A stretch of 64,000 nt of DNA from Neostapfia colusana (lineage: Eukaryota > Streptophyta > Magnoliopsida > Poales > Poaceae), in the NCBI GenBank assembly GCA_030760725.1, contig JASWHV010000017.1, positions 12,890,304 to 12,954,303 of the forward strand. Reading direction: 5' to 3'. Position numbers and translations under genes: made by a program. Under the pieces are notes generated by a model. That model had not been told where the DNA came from. It searched no databases and saw only the letters and a program-made list of their open reading frames with translations. Below are positions 1 to 10,079 of the stretch, in pieces. Within the stretch, counting starts at the first letter, position 1. Every line of letters begins with the position of its first letter.

Positions 1-257
1 AACATTGCTTACTTCCTTGTCAGTTTCTTCTTGTAAAGCTATATTTGGCTAAGGCAACACCTCTAAATATGTAGCACATCAAGATTTCAACCTTAAGAGG
101 TATTTTGAGCTTCCAAATATCCTTGTTGTTGACTATGATTCCACGTAACGGGATCTTTATGCTCATTATGATTAACTCTGCAGTAGTATCAACTAAATTA
201 TGTCAAAGAATTAAGTTTTCGTCTACCAACACCCTCATAAATGAAATGTCAAGAAGG
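1..257. other. Flanking DNA left of element A
   Basis: This AT-rich stretch lies outside all elements recognised here. It is contiguous with 19829-21714 once element A and one copy of its ATAGT duplication are removed. I see no coding pattern or terminal motif in it. The long forward reading frame that starts here runs on into the GC-rich LTR repeats and is not a gene. Confidence 0.6.
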
Positions 258-262
258 ATAGT
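258..262. repeat. Target site duplication of A, left copy
   Basis: ATAGT stands immediately before the TG of the 5' LTR of A. It is matched exactly by ATAGT at 19824-19828 directly after the CA of the 3' LTR. The perfect 5-bp duplication fixes both ends of the 19.5-kb composite. Confidence 0.95.
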
Positions 263-308
263 TGTCGGTACCCTCAATATGGGGTACCCCCGCGCACAGG
301 GGAAACTG

Positions 309-545
309 CCACGTGGCCAGCAGAGCTGGACCTCCCCCCTCCGCGGGGAGAGCTCCGAAGGCTCCACGTGTCCAGTGGGGCCGGACCTCCCTCTCCTCAG
401 AGGAGAGCTCTGGGCCCGCCACGTGGCCAGCAGAGACGGACCTCCCCTCCGCGGGGAGAGCTCCGAAGGCTCCACGTGTCCAGCGGGGTCGGACCTCCCT
501 CTCCTTAGAGGAGAGCTCCGGGCCCGCCACGTGGCCAGCAGCGCT
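309..545 (+). promoter_or_regulatory. G-box tandem array in U3 of A 5' LTR
   Basis: CACGTG palindromes alternate as gCCACGTGGCc and tCCACGTGTCc every 54-56 bp. They are separated by GC-rich text with CTCCTCAGAGGAG-type small inverted repeats. About two and a half units are present here, against about five in the 3' LTR. CACGTG is the core of plant bZIP/bHLH sites, so a role as retroelement enhancer is plausible but inferred. Confidence 0.6.
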
Positions 546-915
546 GCCTGCCCCCGCGCGGTAGGCAGCAAGAGTAAAGACGCGCCATACCTTGCCCGTA
601 CAAGGTATTCAAGACTCGCGCCTTCCCAAGGCGCGGAGACGCGGAGCACAGCTCTGTCAGGTGCCGTTGCGCCCAATCACATCACAGTGAAGACTGGCGC
701 GCCGTGTCAGAGGCTGCACGCCAATAAACACAGCGACAAGACATCCCCTGCTGCCCCTGCCAACCACTACGACTAGCTTGCGGCATGGGCAGGGCGGCAG
801 AACGAATACTTTGAAGCCCTCGCCAGAGACAACTGCCGGCGTAACTGCGGATATGGTAGATGGCAGGCAATCTCCCCGGGATCACCTGTTGGGTCCCGGG
901 CCCACCTTGTAAGCC

Positions 916-946
916 ACCCGAGCCTTGGACTATAAAAGGCTCGGGT
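916..946 (+). promoter_or_regulatory. TATA box in an inverted repeat, A 5' LTR
   Basis: ACCCGAGCCTT at 916-926 and its exact reverse complement AAGGCTCGGGT at 936-946 enclose a nine-base spacer. The box TATAAAA (931-937) begins in the loop and runs into the right arm. The arrangement recurs in the 3' LTR of A, in B, and in E with one mismatched arm base. It marks the probable core promoter and transcription start region. Confidence 0.75.
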
Positions 947-1214
947 AGGCAACGTTAGCAGGGGTTCAACATTTTACACTCTCATGTTGGGTTCGCTCCT
1001 GAGCACCAAGCAATACAACGAGCATCTCTGCTCACCGTGGACGTAGGGTATTACGCTCCGGTGGCCTGAACCACGTAAAAATCCCTGTGTCAAGCTTCTC
1101 CCTCCATCGTCCCTAACGCGTAAGCTCTCCGTGCGTGACTAGCCCCTCCGAAAAGGAACCTCCGCAGGCTGCCCACAGCAGGCCCGCGGGAAGTGTCGGC
1201 TACACACTTCAACA

Positions 1215-1235
1215 TTTGGCGCGCCAGGTAGGGGG
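1215..1235 (+). other. Primer binding site of A
   Basis: TTTGGCGCGCCAGG directly follows the CA end of the 5' LTR and continues into a G-rich stretch. TGG is the complement of a tRNA CCA end. The same site follows the LTRs of B (5781) and E (47260) and, on the minus strand, G (63266). I believe this site type is reported as tRNA-Arg for RIRE2-like elements, but I could not check the tRNA. Confidence 0.85.
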
Positions 1236-1270
1236 CTTTTCCCTTGCGCGACGAGCTTACACCGACGAAG

Positions 1271-2985
1271 ATGACGAAGCTTCTTTCAGCGGCAAGCTCT
1301 CCCCGCCCATGTTCACGACGAACAGTGACCAGCGGGGACTACGTCTCGACACACTCAGGACGGAGTGTGTCGGTGCAAGCTGGAAGCCAGCAGCCGACTC
1401 TGGCAGCGCCCAAGATCCACTGCAGCACCGAGTGTCTCCCACGGGAGTGCACTAGCTGCAGCACGAGCGCTACTGCACAATCCACATGCTGGGGACGCGC
1501 CTCAGTCAGCGACCCAGCAGTGGATTCACGACGTAGACCATCTCGTCGTCGCCGCCGCCAACCCTCAACTTCGGCGGGGACGACGCCCCAGTCAACCGGC
1601 TGTGTCGCTGACGCGCACGCCAACAGTTGACGGGCAGACAGCAGATTCTTCCTCCACCAGTCTCCCGTCGGCGGACCTGAGGTCGGAGCTAGAACGACGC
1701 CACTTGGGCAAGGATGCCCGAGTGGTCATCGAGCGACAACGAGAAAGGCGTCGCAACCAAGAGGCTGGTGACAGCATGTCAACCGCCTCGACCCAGACTG
1801 AGCCGCAGACGTTCGCCACGCGATCTCTGCCCCGGGCATACGCCACGCAGCATATACCCCAGCCATATGCCCTGCAAATGGTGCCCCCGGTCTATGGCGC
1901 AGCCTTGCCCATACCGGGGTATACAGTGCCGGCAGCGAACCAAGCGTTCGCGGCACCAACACCTGCAGCAACAGGAGCAGGATGTGCGGCCCTGGCGCCA
2001 CACCTTCGCTTTGCGAAGTGGCCGCGCAAGTTCCGGCCGCACCTGCCTTAGAAGTACGATGGCAGCGTCAACCTGGCGGAGTTCCTCCATATCTACTCCA
2101 CCGCCATCCTTGCTGCAGGAGGGGACGAGGCCGTCATGGCCAACTACTTCCCCATCGCCTTGACTGGCCCAGCACGGTCTTGGCTCATGAATCTCCCCCA
2201 GGATTCCATAACCTCCTGGGGAGAGCTCTGCCGGCAGTTCACTGCGAACTTCGGCAGCTCCTACACCTGGCCTGGCACGGAGCTCGACCTCCACACCATC
2301 CAACAACAACCTGGAGAGACGCTGCGCTCCTTTATCCAGCGGTTCTCCCAGGTACGGAACACCATCCCAGATATCCAAAATGCTTCAGTGGTGGTGGCAT
2401 TCCGGAAGGGTGTATGGGACAAGAAGATGCTCCAGAAGCTCGTGACCAGAGAGGTTCACGATGTCTCAGAGCTCTTCAGCCTGGCGGACAAGTGCGCCAG
2501 GGCAGCAGAGGGGCGGAACTGGCACTCACAGCCAGCCTTCGAGTCAGGAGGACAGCCCGGATCTGGTGCTGCTTCCCATGGAAGCGGCAAGAAGATCAAG
2601 AACCGGGGCGGTGGCAAGATGAAACCACCGACTGCAGCTCCCGTTGCTGCAGCAGCAGCACCCAGTGGAGCTCGGGGGCCACGCCTCAACAAGAGGCAGC
2701 GACGGTAACCAGCTCCAGATGGTGACCAAGGCGAGCCGTGCCCCGTGCACAACACCAGCAGCCATACAGCTGCTGAGTGCCGGGAGATTCAGAAGCTCGC
2801 GGAGCGCTTCCGCAAGGGGAAGCAACCGCGTGCTGGCGCCCCTCCTTTCCGTCAAAGGGAGGGCAAGCAGAAGGTCGACACCCCAGACAACGTCAACCAC
2901 CAGGTGGAGTTCCAGGAGCCTCAGCGCGCCGTAAAGGCGGTACACAACCATGAGGACTCCGGCTCCAGCGATGACGAGCGCCGGA
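1271..2985 (+). pseudogene. gag: gag of A, broken
   Basis: This codes for a structural Gag homologous to the intact 582-residue Gag of E (47317-49065). The ATG at 1271 starts MTKLLSAASSP, matching MTKLPSAANSP of E. The reading shifts frame near 1400-1450 and then runs open with ALAAARALLHNP. The TAG at 2049-2051 falls where E has a glutamate codon (HLPEKYDGS), and the TAA at 2706-2708 falls where E has serine. The capsid region contains MANYFPIALTGPARSWLMN. After the second stop comes a CPVHNTSSHTAAEC zinc-knuckle-like motif. At least one frameshift and two stops make it a pseudogene. Confidence 0.9.
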
Positions 2986-4634
2986 AGACGCTCTACGTCA
3001 TCTACGGCGGGTCCGCTGACCCCTCGTCCCAAAGCGCTGTCAAGACTCTGCGCCGAGCGGTAGCGTCGGTGGCTCCTCTTCCAAGTGTCGCGCCGCACCT
3101 CAAGTGGATGGGAACCCCCATCAGCTTCGATGCCACCGACTGCCCTAGGAACATGGCTGGGGCCGGCCAACTACCGCTCTTGGTAGCACCAACCATCGCC
3201 AACGTGAGGATGTACCACGTTCTGGTAGATGGTGGGGCTGGGCTGAACCTCATCAGCCACGCAGCTTTCCAGAAGCTGCAGATCCCGATGGCCAAGCTCA
3301 CCCCATCGAGCCCGTTCTCAGGGGTAGGGCCGGGAAAAGTCGTCCCCTACGGCAACATCAGCCTTCCGGTGACCTTTGGGGCACCGGACAGCTATCGAAC
3401 ATAGTACATTCTATTCGACGTGGCGGAGATCGACGTCCCCTTCAACGCCATAATCAGCAGGCCAGCCCTGTACCGATTTATGGCGGTAGTCCACTACGGC
3501 TACCTCGTCTTGAAGATGCCCACACCAACAGGCGTCCTCAAGATTCGTGGAGACCGCACTGCTGCAGTATCTGCCTTGGAAAAACTCCAAGCACTTGCAA
3601 CAGCCCGAGCACCAGCCCCTGGCAGTGCAGAACCAGGCCAGCTCCACCCAAGTGCACGCCACCGTGCCTCGACCTCAGCACCCCGCGTGCAACCCCTCGA
3701 CGAGGGTGACGTCCCCCTGAAGGTCGTCCAAGTCAGTGCCGGTGCGGCCCAGACCCCCCGGATAGCCGGGGGCCTAGACAGCAAATAGGAAGGCACGCTC
3801 ATCACCTTCCTCTGACACAACGTAGACGTGTTTGCATGGCAGCCGTCGCAGATGCCGGGGATCCCTAGGGAGGTGATCGAGCACCATCTGAAGATCTTCC
3901 CTGACGCCCGGCCAGTCCAACAGAAGCCCCACAAGCAGTCCATCGAGCGGCAGAACTTCATCCGAGAAGAAATCAAGAAGTTGCTGGACGCTGGCTTCAT
4001 ACGGGAAGTCCACCACCCCCGGTGGTTGGCGAACCCCGTCGTTGTCCCGAAGGCCGGCGGGAAGCTCCGGATGTGCATCAACTACACCAATCTCAATAAG
4101 GCATGTCCCAAAGATCCATTCCCCCTCCCTAGAAAAGATCAGATAGTAGACTCTACATCAGGCTGTGATATGCTATGCTTCCTAGACGCCTACTCGGGCT
4201 TTCATCAGATCCCTAAGTCTAGAGAAGATGAAGAACACACTTCTTTCATCACAGTAGACGGCCTGTATTGTTATGTCTCTATGCCTTATGGTCTAAAGAA
4301 TGCTCTTCCCTCCTTTGTACGTGCTATGCACAAAACCTTTGGAGAGCTAATAAGAGACTTAGTCGAGGTGTATGTCGATGACATTGTTGTCAAAGTCAGG
4401 CAGAGCTCATCATTATTAGATAACCTAGCCCTAGTCTTTGGTAAACTGCGCTCCACGCGCACTAAGCTGAACCCCGACAAGTGTGTGTTTGGCGTATCCT
4501 CTGGGAAGCTCCTAGGATTCCTGGTCTCACACCGAGGAATTGAGTCCAACCCAGAGAAGATCAATGCCATCAACCTGATGTGCCCCCCGCCCGCATCAAA
4601 GATGTCCAAAAACTCACGGGATGCCTAGCCGCGC
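2986..4634 (+). pseudogene. pol: pol of A, first part: protease and reverse transcriptase
   Basis: The protease shows the active-site stretch LVDGGAGLNLIS near 3230. A stop (TAG 3402-3404) follows RT, then the frame continues with YILFDVAEIDVPFNAII. More stops lie at 3786-3788 (TAG) and 3812-3814 (TGA). The reverse transcriptase runs from about 3828, with MCINYTNLNKACPKDPFPLP, FLDAYSGFHQI, the catalytic YVDD near 4371 and FGVSSGKLLGFLVS. A frameshift near 4580 precedes VQKLTGCLAA. The coding sequence then breaks off at the insertion point of B and resumes at 10080. Confidence 0.92.
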
Positions 4635-5780
4635 TGTCGGTACCCTCAATACCGGGTAAACACCCCCCCCCCCCCGCACAGAGTGAAACCGCCTAAGGAC
4701 CTTGCCCCCTTCGTAGGGGTGAGCTCCGAAGGAGCCACGTGTCCAGCGAGGCTGGAGCCCCCCTCCCCTCGGAGGATAGCGCCGGGCCTGCCACATGGCC
4801 CAGGAGGACTGACCTCGCCCCCTCCGCAGGGTGAGCTCCGAAGGCTCCACGTGTCCAGCGAGGCTGGAGCTCCCCTCCCCTTGGAGGATAGCACCGGGCC
4901 TGCCACGTGGCCCAGGAGGACGGACCTCGCCCCTTCCGCGGGGGTGAGCTCCGAAGGCTCCACGTGTCCAGCGAGGCCGGAGCTCCCCTCTCCTCAGAGG
5001 TGAGCTCCGGGCCCAACACGTGGCCAGCAGAGCAGCGCTGTCCGCCCAGCGCGGTAGGCAGCAGGAGTAAAGGTGTGCCATGCCTTTACCGTACAAAGCA
5101 TTCAAGACCCGTGCCTTCCCAAGACGCGGAGGCGCGGCGCACGCCAGCCAGGCGCCACTGTGACCAGTCACAGTCAAGACAGGCGCACAGTGTCAGAAGC
5201 TGCAGACCATTGAAGGCAGCAACAAGACACGGACAAGACATGCCCTATCGCCCCTGCCATCACCAACGGCTGCACGCTACACCTAGCCTGCAGCATGGGC
5301 AGGGTGGCAGGACGAGGACCTCGACGCCAGCGCCAAGACATAGAAGCTGGTAGGAAATCACCCCAGGGCCACCTGTCGGGTCCCTGGGCCCCACCTTGTA
5401 AGCCGCCCAAGCCTTGGACTATAAAAGGCTCGGGTAGGCAACGTTACAAGGGGTTCGTCTCTTACACACTCTCGCACCCTAGCACTTCGGCATTTCACCC
5501 ACTCTCGTCTAGGGCAAGCTTACGCTCTAGCACCCATCTCACCCTCAAGCTCAGAACTCCGGTTCTGAGCGCCAAGCAATACAACGAGCAACTCCGCTCA
5601 CCGTGGACGTAGGGTTTTACGCTCCGGCGGCCTGAACCACGTAAAAATCCCCGTGTCAAGCTTCTCCCTCAATCTTCCCTAACGCTGAAGCTCTCCGTGA
5701 GTGACTAGCCCCTCCGAAAAAGAACCTCCGCGGACTGCCCAGAGCAGGCCCGGGGGAAGTGTCGGCTACACACTTTGATA
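4635..5780 (+). repeat. 5' LTR of B
   Basis: 1146 bp, from TGTCGGTACC to CTTTGATA, so the terminal CA has become TA. It carries a poly-C run at about 4661-4677, G-box repeats at 4730-5030, the TATAAAAGG box at about 5421 and the conserved GGACGTAGGG segment near 5605. The partner LTR is 8944-10079. Confidence 0.9.
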
Positions 5781-5840
5781 TTTGGCGCGCCAGGTAGGGG
5801 GCTTTTCCCTCTCGCGTGACGAGCTTAAACCGACGAAGAG

Positions 5841-6300
5841 ATGAATCTTCCTTCAGCGGCAAGCTTTCCTCGCCCACGTTCCCGGCAAACGGTGACCAGC
5901 GAGGCCTATGTCTCGACACACTCAGGATGGAGTGTGTCGGGGCAGGCTAGAAGCCAGCAGCCGAATCCGGCGACGAGGGCTCCAGCAAGCCCAAGATCTG
6001 CTGCAGCGCCGAGTGTCTCCCAAGCGAGCGCACTAGCCGCCGCAGAAGCGCTCCTGGACAATATGCCTGCTGAAGACGCCCTCCAGAGGGCCACCCAGCA
6101 GTGGGTCCGTGACATCAATGACCTCGTCGCGGCTGCCGTCAATCCTCCGCTGCAGTGGGAACGACGCCCTGCTCAACCATCTACCTCGTCATCGAGGCAA
6201 GATGGTGAGCAAAGCCTCGGATCGCGCGGTACCGGCAGACGCCCTGGCGCCACCGGTCCGTGCGTGGGATCCCAAGACAGGCGCTCCGACGCTATCCCAG
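5841..6300 (+). pseudogene. gag: gag N-terminal remnant of B
   Basis: The frame begins MNLPSAASFPRPRSRQTVTS and keeps the ALAAAEALLDN and ATQQWVRDINDLVAAAVNP stretches, both aligned with the first 150 or so residues of the E Gag. It then runs directly into the noncoding block that in A follows pol. The join therefore removes the rest of gag and all of pol. The retained part may matter only as RNA, for example for packaging; that is inference. Confidence 0.8.
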
Positions 6301-6790
6301 TAAGTTCACCATGCTTACTTAGGTGTTCATTTAAATTACGCATTAATTCATATGATCACCTCCCCGTGCTCTAGATAGTGTACGCCCATTGTACACTTGG
6401 TTCCTGGTTCCTGATCTCATGCATAGTCGACATTTGCTATCTTGCCGAGTGCGGTCGCGCTTAGGGTACCTGCCAATGGCCCGGGGGCCTCTCGGACCTC
6501 CCCCAGTCAGGGTACTGTGACACCAGTCGGTCTCCTCCAGGAAAAGACCTACGCTGGAGCGGGGGGTCCAGGAGCCTTGCTTTTCCCGGTCCTGCACCCA
6601 AAGCATGCGCACTCTGCCTCCCCAGCGCTACGGTCTGAGTACTAGGGGCTGGACGATTACACCCTGACTAAGGCTGGGGGACGGACCTCCGGGACCGAGT
6701 GCACTGGATTGCCCGAGCCCCGTATTCTGGCCCGGGACAGTAAGCCAAATAAGACTAAGAGATAGGGAAGGGAGGACCTCTGAGCAGAGC
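6301..6790 (+). other. Conserved post-pol noncoding block in B
   Basis: This stretch matches 14060-14400 of A and 49790-50300 of E. Shared words include CATTTAAATTACGCATTAAT, GGTACCTGCCAATGGCC and CCTCCCCCAGTCAGG. It has no consistent reading frame among the copies. Its retention in the smallest element suggests a cis-acting role. Confidence 0.65.
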
Positions 6791-6989
6791 CGGTCATCAC
6801 CCCCTCCGCAGGGGTGAACTCTTAAGTCGGGCCTCACCCCTCCCACTGGGGTGAGCTCTGATGACCTCCCGGACCTCCCCTCTTCTCAGAGGCGGAGCTC
6901 TGATGACCTCCGGACCTCACGCCCTCCGTGGGCCTGAGCTCCGATGCCGGCCCTCGCCCTCTTATCAGAGGCGGGAGGTCCGATGCCGG

Positions 6990-7510
6990 ACGATATCTCT
7001 ATCGCAGGGGCAATCTCGGAGCCGATCGCCACCCCCAGGGGTGAACACCGAAGCCGGACCGTGCGCCCTACACTGGGCTGAGGTCCGATGCCGGACGATA
7101 CCCCTATCGCTGGGGCGATCTCCGAAGTCGGTCGCCATCCCCAGGGGTGAACACCGAAGTCGGACCGTGCGCCCTACACTAGGCTGAGGTCCGATGCCGG
7201 ACGATACCCCTATCGCAGGGGTGATCTCCGAAGCCGGTCGCCACCCCCAGGGGTGAACACCGAAGCTGGACCGTGCGCCCTACACTGGGCTGGGGTCCGA
7301 TGCCGGACGATACCCCTATCGCAGGGGCGTCTCCGAAGCCGGTCGCCACCCCCAGGGGTGAACACCGAAGCCGGACCGTGCGCCCTACACTGGGCTGAGG
7401 TCCGATGCCGGACGACACCCCTATCGCAGGGGTGACCTCCGAAGCCGGTCACCACCCCCTCCGAAGGGATGAACACCGAAGTCGGACCTTGCGCCCTACA
7501 CTGGTCTGAG
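6990..7510 (+). repeat. 106-bp tandem array in B
   Basis: The word GTGAACACCGAAG recurs near 7041, 7147, 7253, 7358 and, diverged, 7469. This gives a period of 105-111 bp over about four and a half units. Each unit also contains CGTGCGCCCTACACT and GATGCCGGACGATA. No coding role is evident. Confidence 0.85.
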
Positions 7511-7539
7511 CTATGAAGACGCACATCACCCCCTCCGCA

Positions 7540-8690
7540 GGGGTGAGCTCCGATCCCGGACCTCCCCTCTTCTCAGAGGCTGAGCCCCGATGACCTCCCG
7601 GACCTTGCGCCCTACACTGGGCTGAGGTCCAATGCCGGCCCTCGCCTTCTCCTCAGAGGCGAGCCCCGATGCCGGACCTCCCCTCTTCTCAGAGGCGGAG
7701 CTCCGATGACCTTCCGTCCCTCGCCCTCTCTTCAGAGGCAAGCCCTGATTCCGGACCTCCCCTCTTCTCAGAGGCGGAGCTCCGATGACCTTCCGGACGT
7801 CCCCTCTTCTGAGAGGCAGAGCTCCGATGACCTTCCGGACCTCCCCTCCCTTGGAGGCAGAGTTCCGATGACTTCCGGCCCTCGCCCTCTCCTCAGAGGC
7901 GAGCCCCGATGCCGGACCTCCCCTCTTCTCAGAGGCGGAGCTCCGATGACCTTCCGGCCCTCGCCCTCTCCTCAGAGGCAAGCCCCGATGCCGGACCTCC
8001 CCTCTCCTTGGAGGCAGAGTTCCGATGACTTCTGGCCCATGCCCTCTCCTCAGAGGCAAGCCCCGATGTCGGGCCTCCCCTCTTCTCAGAGGCGGAGTTC
8101 CGATGACTTCCGGCCCACGCCCTCTCCTCAGAGGCGAGCCCCGATGCCTGGCCTCCCCTCTTCTCAGAGGCAGAGCTCCGATGACCTTCCGGACCTCCCC
8201 TCTCCTCAGAGGCAGAGTTCCAATGACTTCCGACCCTCGCCCTCTCATCGGAGGCAGAGTTCCAATGACTTCCAGCCCTCGCCCTCTCCTCAGAGGCGAG
8301 CCCCGATGTCGGACCTCCCCTCTTCTCAGAGGCGGAGCTCCGATGACCTTCCGGACCTCCCGTCCTCTAAGAGGCAGAGCTCCGATGACCTTCCGGACCT
8401 CCACTCTCATCGAAGGCAGAGTTCCGATGACTTCCAGCCCTCGCCCTCTCCTCAGAGGTGAGCCCCGATGCCGTACCTCCCCTCTTCTCAGAGGCGGAGC
8501 TCCGATGACCTTCCGGACCTCCCCTCTTCTGAGAGGCAGAGCTCCGATGACCTTCCGGACCTCCACTCTCCTCGGAGGCTGAGTTTCGATGACTTCCGGT
8601 CCTCGCGCCTTCCGCAGGCCTGAACTCCGATGACCTCCCGGACCTCCCCTCTTCTCAGAGGTTGAGCTCCGATGCCAAACCTCACCCCCT
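7540..8690 (+). repeat. 40-42-bp tandem array in B
   Basis: Some 27 short units of 39-42 bp carry TCCGATGACCTTCCGG, then CTCCCCTCTTCTCAGAGG or variants; the measured spacing is 42 bp at 7781 to 7823. Because many units are 42 bp, both strands stay open for hundreds of codons and give spurious 14-residue repeat proteins. The CTCAGAGG-type inverted pairs resemble those in the LTR G-box repeats, so the array may derive from them. Confidence 0.85.
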
Positions 8691-8943
8691 CAGCAGGGGT
8701 GACCTCTGATGCCAGTCTACACCCCCTCCATGGGGGTGAGCACCGAAGCCGGACCTCTACCTCTCCTCAGAGGCGAGCTCCGAAGCCAGACCTCCCCCTT
8801 TCACAAGGGCTGAGCTCCGATGCCAGGCTTCACCCTCTCCTCAGAGGATGAACTCCGAATCCATCGAGACCCTGCCAGCGCATGGAGTACTAAAGACAAG
8901 AAGGTGCGCGGGAAGAAGAAGGTCCGAAGCCATCGGGGGCCAC

Positions 8944-10079
8944 TGTCGGTACCCTCAATACCGGGTACCCCCGCGCACAGGGTGAAACCGCCTAAGGACC
9001 TCGCCCCCTCCGCAGGGGCGAGCTCCAAAGGAGCCACGTGTCCAGCGAGGCTGGAGCCCCCCTCCCCTCGGAGGATAGCACCGGGCCTGCCACATGGCCC
9101 AGGAGGACTGACCTCGCCCCCTCCGCAGGGTGAGCTCCGAAGGCTCCACGTGTCCAGCGAGGCCGGAGCTCCCCTCCCCTCGGAGGATAGCGCCGGGCCT
9201 GCCACGTGGCCCAGGAGGACGGACCTCGCCCCTTCCACGGGGGTGAGCTCCAAAGGCTCCACGTGTCCAGTGAGGCCGGAGCTCCCCTCTCCTCAGAGGT
9301 GAGCTCCGGGCCCAACACGTGGCCAGCAGAGCAGCGTTGTCCGCCCAGCGCGGTAGGCAGCAGGAGTAAAGGTGTGCCATGCCTTTACCATACAAAGCAT
9401 TCAAGACCCGCGCCTTCCCAAGATGTCGAGGCGCGGCGCACGCCAGCCAGGCGCCACTGTGACCAGTCATAGTCAAGACAGGCGCAAAGTGTCAGAAGCT
9501 GCAGACCATTGAATGCAGCGACAAGACACGGACAAGACATGCCCTACCGCCCCTGCCATCACCAACGGCTGCACGCTACACCTAGCCTGCAACATGGGCA
9601 GGGTGGCAGGACGAGGACCTCGACGCCAGCGCCAAGATATAGAAGCTGGTAGGAAATCACCCTGGGGCCACCTGTCGGGTCCCCGGGGCCCACCTTGTAA
9701 GCCGCCCAAGCCTTGGACTATAAAAGGCTCGGGTAGGCAACGTTACAAGGGGTTCGCCTCTTACACACTCTCGCACCCTAGCGGTTCGGCATTTCACCCA
9801 CTGTCGTCTAGGGCAAGCTTACGCTCTAGCACCCATCTCACCCTCAAGCTCAGAACTCCGGTTCTGAGTGCCAAGCAATACAACGAGCAACTCCGCTCAC
9901 CGTGGACGTAGGGTTTTACGCTCCGACGGCCTGAACCACGTAAAAATCCCCGTGTCAAGCTTCTCCCTCAATCGTCCCTAATGCTGAAGCTCTCCGTGAG
10001 TGACTAGCCCCTCCGAAAAAGAACCTCTGCGGGCTGCCCAGAGAAGGCCCGGGGGAAGTGTTGGCTACACACTTCCACA
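8944..10079 (+). repeat. 3' LTR of B
   Basis: 1136 bp, from TGTCGGTACC to CTTCCACA. It is preceded by the purine-rich CATCGGGGGCCAC tract. G-box repeats occupy 9020-9330 and the TATAAAAGG box is near 9719. It is followed by CGCAC and then by A coding sequence reading LSRF, which completes the interrupted RT/RNase H motif of A. Confidence 0.92.

Larger units (their letters stand above)
263..1214 (+). repeat. 5' LTR of A
   Basis: The LTR begins TGTCGGTACC and ends CTTCAACA, 952 bp in all. U3 (about 300-545) is a tandem array of roughly 109-bp units, each with two G-box type CACGTG sites. A TATAAAA box at 931-937 lies in an inverted repeat, followed by the R/U5 region. The 3' LTR (18549-19823) is 1275 bp, and the difference is close to three repeat units. 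Confidence 0.93.
4635..10079 (+). mobile_element. Element B: small non-autonomous Tat-type element
   Basis: B is 5445 bp and sits inside the pol of A between reverse transcriptase and RNase H. It is flanked by CGCGC (4630-4634) and CGCAC (10080-10084), a duplication with one mismatch. It has two LTRs, a TGGCGCGCCAGG primer site at 5781, about 150 codons of gag, a noncoding block shared with A and E, then long tandem arrays and a G-rich tract before the 3' LTR. It lacks protease, polymerase, integrase and the antisense gene, so it would depend on a relative for movement. The situation recalls the rice Dasheng/RIRE2 pair. Confidence 0.9.

Noticed and set aside
105..776. Long open frames across the GC-rich LTR repeats of A, B, E, G and H
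   Set aside because: They follow the G-box repeat units on both strands, differ in length with repeat number and cross element borders. They are not genes.
7526..8566. A 346-codon open frame on the minus strand, and a 251-codon frame on the plus strand, with 14-residue repeats
   Set aside because: Both are by-products of the 42-bp tandem array in B. Many units are a multiple of three, so several frames stay open. No start context, domain or conservation supports a protein.
6990..8690. Regular repeats considered as a CRISPR array
   Set aside because: Units are contiguous and diverged, without unique spacers of constant length, and the setting is a plant retroelement.
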